Assembly: GCF_014270065.1 (NCBI RefSeq)
Contig: NZ_JACNME010000001.1
Coordinates: forward strand, 558,001 to 622,000
Reading direction: 5' to 3'
From: Quadrisphaera sp. RL12-1S
GTDB taxonomy: Bacteria; Actinomycetota; Actinomycetes; Actinomycetales; Quadrisphaeraceae
Length of the DNA: 64,000 nt
Notes under the pieces: model-generated
Told to the model about the DNA's origin: nothing
Database searches by the model: none
What the model saw: only the letters and a program-made list of their open reading frames with translations
Position numbers and translations under genes: made by a program
Shown: one piece after another, positions 58,475 to 64,000 of the stretch
Position numbering within the stretch: position 1 is the stretch's first letter
Layout of the letters: every line of letters starts with the position of its first letter

Positions 58475-59884
58475 TCAGCCCAGGTCCTTCTCCGCCTCGG
58501 CCAGGGCGGCGAACTCCTCGTCCGGGGAGTTCGCGACCAGGCGCTTGCGGCTGTACAGCGCGAAGTAGGCCATGAAGGCGAGGAAGGCCCCCAGGCACCA
58601 CAGCGCCGCGGTGCTGTCCACGAGGAAGGTCGCGACCACCGCGAGGACGGCGACGACGAGGGCGAACCCGGTGGTGACGACGCCGCCGGGCGTCCGGTAC
58701 GGCCGGGGCATGTCGGGCTCGCGCACCCGCAGCACGACGTGGCTGACCATCATGAGCACGTAGCTGAGCGCCGCTCCGAAGACCGCCATGTTGAGCAGCA
58801 GCGCCCCCTCCCCGGTCATCGACAGCACGAACCCGATGACCCCGGGGACGACGAGAGCCAGCGTGGGCGTCTTGCGGCGGTTGGTGACGGACAGCCCGCG
58901 CGGCAGGTAGCCCGCCCGGGAGAGCGCGAACAGCTGGCGCGAGTACGCGTAGATGATGGAGAAGAAGCTGGCGACCAGGCCCGCGAGGCCGATGTAGTTG
59001 ACCACCGTGGCGGCCGCCGAGCCTCCCAGCGCCTCCACCAGGGGGTTGCCGGACGTGGACATGGCCTGGGCCCCGCCGGCGCCGGTGACGAGCACCAGCG
59101 TGACCGCGCACGTGGCCAGCAGCACGAGCATCGCCACGATGATGCCGCGGGGCACGTTGCGGGCGGGGTCCTTGGTCTCCTCCGCGGCGAGGGGGACGCC
59201 CTCGACGGCGAGGAAGAACCAGATCGCGAACGGGATGGCGGCCCAGATGCCCAGGTATCCGTGGGGCAGCAGCTCCGACGCCCCGGCGGCCGACGTCGGG
59301 GTGATGTCGGTGAGGTTGGCGGCGTCGAAGCGCGGGAGCGCCGCGAGGGCGAAGACCACCAGGCCCACCACCGCCACCGCGGTGACGACGAACATGACCT
59401 TGAGCGCCTCGCCCACCCCGACGAGGTGGATGCCCACGAAGAGGGCGTAGACGGCGAGGTACACCCACCAGCCGTCGGTGATGCCGAAGAGCCCCAGCGA
59501 CTGCACGTAGGCGCCGATGAAGGTGGCGATGGCCGCGGGGGCGATGGCGTACTCGATGAGGATCGCCGTGCCGGTGGCGAACCCGCCCCACGGGCCGAGG
59601 GCGCGCCGGGCGAAGGTGTAGCCACCGCCCGCGGTGGGCAGCGCCGAGCTCAGCTCGGCCATCCCCAGCACGAGCGCCAGGTACATCCCGGCGACCACGA
59701 CGGTGGCGACGACGAGGCCGCCGAAGCCGCCCTGCTCGAGCCCGAAGTTCCACCCCGAGTAGTCACCGGAGATGACGTAGCTGACGCCCAGCCCCGCCAG
59801 CAGCAGCCAGCCGGCGCTACCGGTGCGCAGCTGGCGCCTGGCCAGGTAGTCGTCGCTCTCCAGGTGGTCCGAAACATGTGACAC
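58475..59884 (-). CDS. eat: Ethanolamine-type APC permease
   Basis: A 469-residue APC-superfamily transporter with 12 helices. The YVISGDYSGWNFGLEQGGFGGL region near residue 36, ELSSALPTAGGGYTFARRALGPWGGF near 78 and WFFLAVEGVPLAAEETKDP near 222 are typical of the ethanolamine permease subgroup (in parts). It would import ethanolamine with protons. Last gene of the minus-strand set; 157 bp separate it from sdaA, and that gap holds a clear operator dyad. Identification rests on family features, so other small amines or amino acids are possible. Confidence 0.82.
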   Translation of the reverse strand: MSHVSDHLESDDYLARRQLRTGSAGWLLLAGLGVSYVISGDYSGWNFGLEQGGFGGLVVATVVVAGMYLALVLGMAELSSALPTAGGGYTFARRALGPWGGFATGTAILIEYAIAPAAIATFIGAYVQSLGLFGITDGWWVYLAVYALFVGIHLVGVGEALKVMFVVTAVAVVGLVVFALAALPRFDAANLTDITPTSAAGASELLPHGYLGIWAAIPFAIWFFLAVEGVPLAAEETKDPARNVPRGIIVAMLVLLATCAVTLVLVTGAGGAQAMSTSGNPLVEALGGSAAATVVNYIGLAGLVASFFSIIYAYSRQLFALSRAGYLPRGLSVTNRRKTPTLALVVPGVIGFVLSMTGEGALLLNMAVFGAALSYVLMMVSHVVLRVREPDMPRPYRTPGGVVTTGFALVVAVLAVVATFLVDSTAALWCLGAFLAFMAYFALYSRKRLVANSPDEEFAALAEAEKDLG

Positions 59885-59923
59885 GCCTAGACTCCTTCGG
59901 CTGGGTGTGCGGGATCACGGGAA

Positions 59924-59954
59924 CCGTAGAACCTGGTCTGACCTGGTTCTACGG
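59924..59954. promoter_or_regulatory. Operator dyad upstream of the ethanolamine-type permease
   Basis: CCGTAGAACC (59924-59933) and GGTTCTACGG (59945-59954) are perfect 10-bp arms with an 11-bp spacer. Inside, ACCTGGT is directly repeated 10 bp apart. The site lies 40-70 bp upstream of the permease start and suits a GntR- or MarR-type regulator. None is encoded in view. Confidence 0.65.
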
Positions 59955-60041
59955 GTGATAACAAAAAGGTGTGAAGTCAGGCCACAACGAGACGTACCGG
60001 GGCGCGGGGCAACTGCCCGGAGGCCGGCCCGGCACCCCGGC

Positions 60042-61454
60042 TCAGCACTCGACGACGTTCACGGCGAGACCGCCGCGCGAGGTCTCCTTGTACTTGACGT
60101 GCATGTCGCGGCCGGTGTCGCGCATGGTCTTGATCGCCTTGTCGAGGCTCACGGTGTGCACGCCGTCGCCACCCAGCGCCAGCCGGGCGGCGTTGACGGC
60201 CTTGACCGACGCGATGGCGTTGCGCTCGATGCACGGGATCTGCACGAGCCCTCCCACCGGGTCGCAGGTCAGGCCCAGGTGGTGCTCCACCCCGATCTCC
60301 GCGGCGTTCTCCACCTGTTGCGGCGTGCCGCCGAGCACCTCGCACAGGGCGGCGGCTGCCATGGCGCTGGCCGACCCGACCTCCCCCTGGCACCCCATCT
60401 CGGCCCCCGAGATGGAGGCACCGTGCTTGATGAGGATGCCGATGGCGGCCGCGGTCAGCAGGAAGCGCACCACGGCGTCGTCGACCTGCTCGGCCGACCT
60501 GCCGGCGGGACCGGCCACGAAGCGGACGTAGTAGTGCAGGACGGCGGGGACCACGCCGGCAGCGCCGTTGGTGGGGGCGGTGACCACCCGCCCGCCCGCG
60601 GCGTTCTGCTCGTTCACCGCGAGCGCGTAGAGGTTCACCCAGTCCATGACGTGGAGCGGGTCGGCGGCACCCGCCCCGGAGCTGAGCGAGCGGTGCAGCG
60701 CGGGCGCGCGCCGACGGACCTTCAAGCCGCCGGGCAGCACGCCGTCGGTGGAGCAGCCGGTGACCACGCACTCCTGCATCACCGCCCAGATCCGCAGCAG
60801 CCCCTCGCGGACGTCGGCCTCGCTGCGCCAGGCGCGCTCGTTGGCCAGCATGACGTCGCTGACGGACCCGCCGACCGCCTCGCAGGCGGCGAGCAGCTCG
60901 GCCCCGGTGCGGAACGGGTGCGGCACGGCGGTGGCGTCCTCCACCACGCGCTCGGCTCCGACGGCCCCCTCGTCCACGACGAAGCCGCCGCCGACGGAGT
61001 AGTACGTCCGCTCGGTGAGCACGACCTGCTCACCGTCCGGCTCACCGTCCGGGTTGCCGAAGGCGGTGAAGACCATGCCGTTGGGGTGGGCGGGCAGGGC
61101 CTTGCGGCGGTGCATGACGAGGTCGTCGGGCCCGAAGGGGACCTCGTGGCCGCCGGCGACCCCCAGGCGCCCCTGGGCGCGCACCTGCTCGACGCGGGCA
61201 GGGGCACCGTCGACGTCCACGGTGGCCGGGTCCTCCCCCATCAGCCCGAGCAGCACCGCCGCCTCCGAGCCGTGGCCGTGGCCCGTGGCGCCCAGCGAGC
61301 CGAACAGCTGCACGCGCAGGCGGGCGACCCCACCGAGGAGGCCGTCGCGCTGCAGGCCCTCCACGAACAGGCGGGCGGCCCGCATCGGGCCCACGGTGTG
61401 CGACGACGACGGGCCGATGCCGATCGAGTACATGTCGAACGCGCTCAGAGCCAC
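60042..61454 (-). CDS. sdaA: L-serine ammonia-lyase, single-chain Fe-S type
   Basis: A 470-residue enzyme converting L-serine to pyruvate and ammonia. The beta domain ([22 protein letters not shown] near residue 6, in parts) and alpha domain are joined in one chain. 4Fe-4S-binding cysteines lie in [21 protein letters not shown] and IPCIERN near residues 350-415. It fits the glycine cleavage genes upstream: glycine and serine metabolism meet here. Start ATG 61454; 60 bp after gcvH. Confidence 0.93.
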   Translation of the reverse strand: MALSAFDMYSIGIGPSSSHTVGPMRAARLFVEGLQRDGLLGGVARLRVQLFGSLGATGHGHGSEAAVLLGLMGEDPATVDVDGAPARVEQVRAQGRLGVAGGHEVPFGPDDLVMHRRKALPAHPNGMVFTAFGNPDGEPDGEQVVLTERTYYSVGGGFVVDEGAVGAERVVEDATAVPHPFRTGAELLAACEAVGGSVSDVMLANERAWRSEADVREGLLRIWAVMQECVVTGCSTDGVLPGGLKVRRRAPALHRSLSSGAGAADPLHVMDWVNLYALAVNEQNAAGGRVVTAPTNGAAGVVPAVLHYYVRFVAGPAGRSAEQVDDAVVRFLLTAAAIGILIKHGASISGAEMGCQGEVGSASAMAAAALCEVLGGTPQQVENAAEIGVEHHLGLTCDPVGGLVQIPCIERNAIASVKAVNAARLALGGDGVHTVSLDKAIKTMRDTGRDMHVKYKETSRGGLAVNVVEC

Positions 61455-61514
61455 GGTCCCTCCAGGTCCATCAGGGTGCGGGCTGCTGTCAGCCGGGGTG
61501 CGGTGACGACGGGC

Positions 61515-61889
61515 TCACCCCTCCTCCGTGAGCTGCCGGTAGGCGGTGGCGTCGAGCAGCTCCGGCTCACCGCTGACGCGGACGGTGAACAGCCACCCGG
61601 CGCCGAACGGGTCGTCGTTGACGAGTCCGCTGTTGTCCAGCACCTCCCGGTTCACCTCCAAGACCTCCCCGTCGGCCGGCGAGCACAGGTCGCTCACGGA
61701 CTTCGTCGACTCCAGCTCTCCGCACGTGGAGCCGGCGGTGAGCCGCTCGCCCACCTCCGGGAGCTGCACGTAGACGACGTCGCCGAGTGCGCCGGCCGCG
61801 TAGGCGGTGATCCCCACGCGGGCGACGCCGTCCTGGAGGTCGAGCCACTCGTGCTGGTCGGTGTAGCTGAGGTGGTCGGGAACGGTCAT
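61515..61889 (-). CDS. gcvH: Glycine cleavage system H protein
   Basis: A 124-residue lipoyl carrier. The lipoylated Lys63 is in [12 protein letters not shown], and [16 protein letters not shown] is the family start. It shuttles the aminomethyl group between P, T and L proteins. Length matches. 29 bp after gcvT. gcvP is not in the window. Confidence 0.95.
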   Translation of the reverse strand: MTVPDHLSYTDQHEWLDLQDGVARVGITAYAAGALGDVVYVQLPEVGERLTAGSTCGELESTKSVSDLCSPADGEVLEVNREVLDNSGLVNDDPFGAGWLFTVRVSGEPELLDATAYRQLTEEG

Positions 61890-61918
61890 GGGGGTCTCCT
61901 GCGGGCAGCGAGCGGTGG

Positions 61919-63022
61919 TCAGTGCTGGGAACGGGTGTAGAACGGGAGCTGGACGACGACGGCGGGCTCGCGCGTCCCGCGGACGTCGATCTCCAGGGCG
62001 GTGCCAGGGTCCGACAGGCCCCCGGGCACGTAGGCCATCGCCACCGGGTGGCCCAGGGTCGGGGACGGCGAGCCGCTGGTCACGGTGCCCACCGCGGTCC
62101 CGGTCTCCGGGTCGAGCACCTGCTGGCCGGCCCGGGGTGAGCGCTTGCCGGAGGTGGTCAGCCCCACGAGGACCTCGGCGGGGCCGTCGTCCCGGCGCCG
62201 CCGCAGGGCCTCCTCCCCGACGAAGCCGTCGGGCTTGCCGAAGACCACCACGCGGCCCAGGCCCGCCTCGAACGGCGTGGTGGAGCGCGTCAGCTCGTGC
62301 CCGTACAGGGGCATGCCGGCCTCGAGGCGCAGGGTGTCCCGGCAGGAGAGTCCCGCGGGCACCAGTCCCACCGGCTCCCCCGCGGCCGTCGCCGCTCGCC
62401 AGACGTCCTCGGCGGCGTCCGGGCGGCAGTACACCTCGAAACCGTCCTCGCCGGTGTACCCGGTGCGGGCCAGCAGCACCTCGTGGCCGGCCGCGCGGGC
62501 CCGGGCGATCGAGTAGTACTTCAGGGACGCCACGTCGGCGTCGCTGACGGCGGCGACCACCTCGGCCGCACGCGGACCCTGCACCGCCACCAGCGCCCAC
62601 TCCGTGGACGCGTCGTGCACGGCGGCGTCGAAGCCCTGCGCGCGGGCGGTGAGCTCCGCCGCCACCTCGTCGCTGTTCGAGGCGTTGGCGACGACGAGGT
62701 AGGAGTCCTCGGCGAGCCGGTAGACGACCAGGTCGTCGATGGTGCCGCCGTCCTGCGCGCAGATCATCGAGTAGCGCGCCCCCCCGACCCGGATCGCGGA
62801 CGGCCGCCCGACCAGCGCGCGGTCCAGGGCCCGGGCCGCCTCGGGGCCGCGCACCTCGACCTCGCCCATGTGGCTGAGGTCGAACAGCCCCGCGGCGGTG
62901 CGGACGGCGTGGTGCTCCGCCGTCTCCGAGCCGTAGCGGACCGGCATGGCCCAGCCGGCGAAGTCGACGAGCTTGGCGCCGAGCTCGCGGTGCAGCTCGG
63001 CGAGGGGGGTCTGCTTCGACAT
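61919..63022 (-). CDS. gcvT: Aminomethyltransferase, glycine cleavage T protein
   Basis: A 367-residue folate enzyme. [29 protein letters not shown] near residues 26-54 in parts, [23 protein letters not shown] near 80 and [12 protein letters not shown] near 200 (folate/Asp region) are canonical. It transfers a one-carbon unit to tetrahydrofolate and releases ammonia. ATG 63022 gives the normal length. Followed by gcvH. Confidence 0.94.
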   Translation of the reverse strand: MSKQTPLAELHRELGAKLVDFAGWAMPVRYGSETAEHHAVRTAAGLFDLSHMGEVEVRGPEAARALDRALVGRPSAIRVGGARYSMICAQDGGTIDDLVVYRLAEDSYLVVANASNSDEVAAELTARAQGFDAAVHDASTEWALVAVQGPRAAEVVAAVSDADVASLKYYSIARARAAGHEVLLARTGYTGEDGFEVYCRPDAAEDVWRAATAAGEPVGLVPAGLSCRDTLRLEAGMPLYGHELTRSTTPFEAGLGRVVVFGKPDGFVGEEALRRRRDDGPAEVLVGLTTSGKRSPRAGQQVLDPETGTAVGTVTSGSPSPTLGHPVAMAYVPGGLSDPGTALEIDVRGTREPAVVVQLPFYTRSQH

Positions 63023-63078
63023 CGTGGGTTCCTCACTGTCGGGACGGGCGGGCGTGGGTGGCGCGCTGGCGCCGCCGG

Positions 63079-63795
63079 TCAGCCCGGGTGGGCGGCTGCC
63101 GCGACGAGCCCGCGGAACAGGCCCGCGTCGGCCACCACCTCGGGGTGCCACTGCACGCCGAGGTGAAACCGGCCGCTCTCGCGGCGCTCGATGGCCTCCA
63201 GGGTGCCGTCCGGGGCCCAGCCGACCGCCGCGTACCCCGGGTGGGAGCGCACCGCCTGGTGGTGGTGGCAGCGGACCTCCACCCGGGGGCCCACCAGCTC
63301 CTCGAGCTGGCTGCCGGGGCCGGTGCTGACCTCCACCACGCCGAAGCCGTCCCCGCCCGGGTCGTGGCCGTCGTGCTCCACGACGTCGGGCAGGTGCTGC
63401 TCCAGGGCGCCGCCGGCGTGCACGGCCATCACCTGCATGCCGCGGCAGACGCCCAGCACCGGCAGCGAGCGCTCCTCGGCGGCGTCCAGCAGCGCCATCT
63501 CCCAGGCGTCGCGGTCCGCCCGGGGGCGGCCGGTCCGCGGGTGGGGCTCCTGCCCGTACGCCGCCGGGGCCACGTCGGCGCCGCCAGCGATGACGAGGGC
63601 GTCGAGCCGGGCCACCACCTCCCGGGCCGCCTCCGCGTGGGGCTCCACCGGCGGCAGGAGCACCGGCAGGCCACCGGCGGCGCGGACGGCCTCGGCGTAG
63701 CTGCTGGGCAGCAGGTCGGCCTTCTGGTCCCACACCCCCCAGGAGGCCTGCTCCCGGTAGGTGCTGATGCCCACCAGCGGGCGCGCGGGGGCCAC
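63079..63795 (-). CDS. Class I glutamine amidotransferase-like gamma-glutamyl hydrolase (PuuD type)
   Basis: A 238-residue peptidase C26 family protein. Nucleophile Cys117 in GVCRGMQ, His217 and Glu219 in VQWHPEV. VGISTYREQASWGVWDQKADLLP near residue 8 is typical of gamma-glutamyl-gamma-aminobutyrate hydrolases. Next to an ethanolamine-type permease and an SDR, it may cleave a gamma-glutamylated amine in ethanolamine use. GTG 63795 starts one base after the SDR stop. No fused synthase domain. Confidence 0.87.
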   Translation of the reverse strand: MAPARPLVGISTYREQASWGVWDQKADLLPSSYAEAVRAAGGLPVLLPPVEPHAEAAREVVARLDALVIAGGADVAPAAYGQEPHPRTGRPRADRDAWEMALLDAAEERSLPVLGVCRGMQVMAVHAGGALEQHLPDVVEHDGHDPGGDGFGVVEVSTGPGSQLEELVGPRVEVRCHHHQAVRSHPGYAAVGWAPDGTLEAIERRESGRFHLGVQWHPEVVADAGLFRGLVAAAAHPG

Positions 63796-63796
63796 C

Positions 63797-64000
63797 TCAG
63801 ACCGGCGTCACGTAGGCGGCGGAGATGCCGCCGTCGACGAGGAAGGTGGAGGCGGTGATGAAGCTCGCGTCGTCGGAGGCGAGGAAGAGGACGGCGCTCG
63901 CCAGCTCCTCCGGCTCGGCGAAGCGGCCCATGGGCACGTGCACGAGGCGGCGGGCGGCGCGCTCGGCGTCCTTGGCGAACAGCTCCTTGAGCAGCGGCGT
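63797..64000 (-). CDS. SDR oxidoreductase, C-terminal part (truncated by the window)
   Basis: Only the last 67 residues are visible. [35 protein letters not shown] in parts is the typical end of a classical SDR, finishing AAYVTPV. It is upstream of the gamma-glutamyl hydrolase on the same strand with one base between them, so it belongs to the same operon. The catalytic site lies outside the window. Confidence 0.85.
   Translation of the reverse strand, partial: TPLLKELFAKDAERAARRLVHVPMGRFAEPEELASAVLFLASDDASFITASTFLVDGGISAAYVTPV

Overview
The window is chromosomal DNA from a very GC-rich actinobacterium. The signs are frequent GTG starts, 4-bp ATGA/GTGA gene overlaps, a DUF3516 DEAD-box helicase, a GAF-ANTAR regulator, a WYL regulator, a DinB/DUF664 protein and actinobacterial-type sugar ABC and SorC modules. 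Genus cannot be fixed from the sequence alone; there is no rRNA, and the only tRNA is tRNA-Lys(UUU).

Layout. 1-3657: an oxidoreductase operon (zinc dehydrogenase, SDR, extended SDR) behind a perfect LacI-type palindrome, then a WrbA-like flavodoxin. 3892-6448: an ECF sigma factor with a membrane-anchored partner, a small YvlD-type membrane protein and a VapBC toxin-antitoxin pair with a 16-bp-arm palindrome over its start. 6507-10351: a two-gene ABC transporter (fused permease, ATPase with AAA-associated domain, no binding protein), a His-rich mini-ORF in its leader and a divergent ArsR/SmtB-type regulator with zinc-site residues. 10406-25581: mostly housekeeping genes (DUF3516 helicase, RsbW-like ATPase, TrpB2, ArgG, WYL regulator, aldo/keto reductase, two alpha/beta hydrolases, SDRs, a Na+/H+ antiporter with a zinc-finger tail), several separated by long hairpins sharing a CCGTGATCATGG base.

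25780-36735 is an integrated mobile element of about 10.95 kb in the 3' half of tRNA-Lys, bounded by 44-bp direct repeats. It carries a tyrosine integrase, Xre repressor, AlpA/Xis-like protein, a prim-pol/AAA replication protein followed by an array of CGTCCAG repeats (candidate origin), a lipoprotein, a scaffold-like protein, a terminase small subunit and an HK97-type major capsid protein. It has no portal, large terminase, tail or lysis genes. It looks like a phage satellite that brings its own capsid and packaging specificity and would need a helper phage. The integrase 3' end crosses the attachment core, so its C-terminus should differ between the integrated and excised states.

36780-53928 is a sugar/polyol catabolic island: SDR, D-lactate dehydrogenase-type FAD/Fe-S oxidase, FGGY kinase, two SorC regulators, two zinc dehydrogenases (one closely resembling erythritol/L-threitol dehydrogenase), an LsrF-type aldolase with its own SDR, a complete GguAB/ChvE-type sugar ABC importer and a HAD phosphatase. 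A shared GCACAT(T/C)CGTGC operator in front of the kinase operon and the importer operon suggests one SorC regulator controls both. 53861-58471 holds an Xre-cupin regulator next to an NCS1 permease, a GAF-ANTAR protein and a methyltransferase. 58475-64000 is a minus-strand run (SDR, class I amidotransferase, gcvT, gcvH, L-serine dehydratase, ethanolamine-type permease) that probably channels ethanolamine or serine/glycine nitrogen and one-carbon units.
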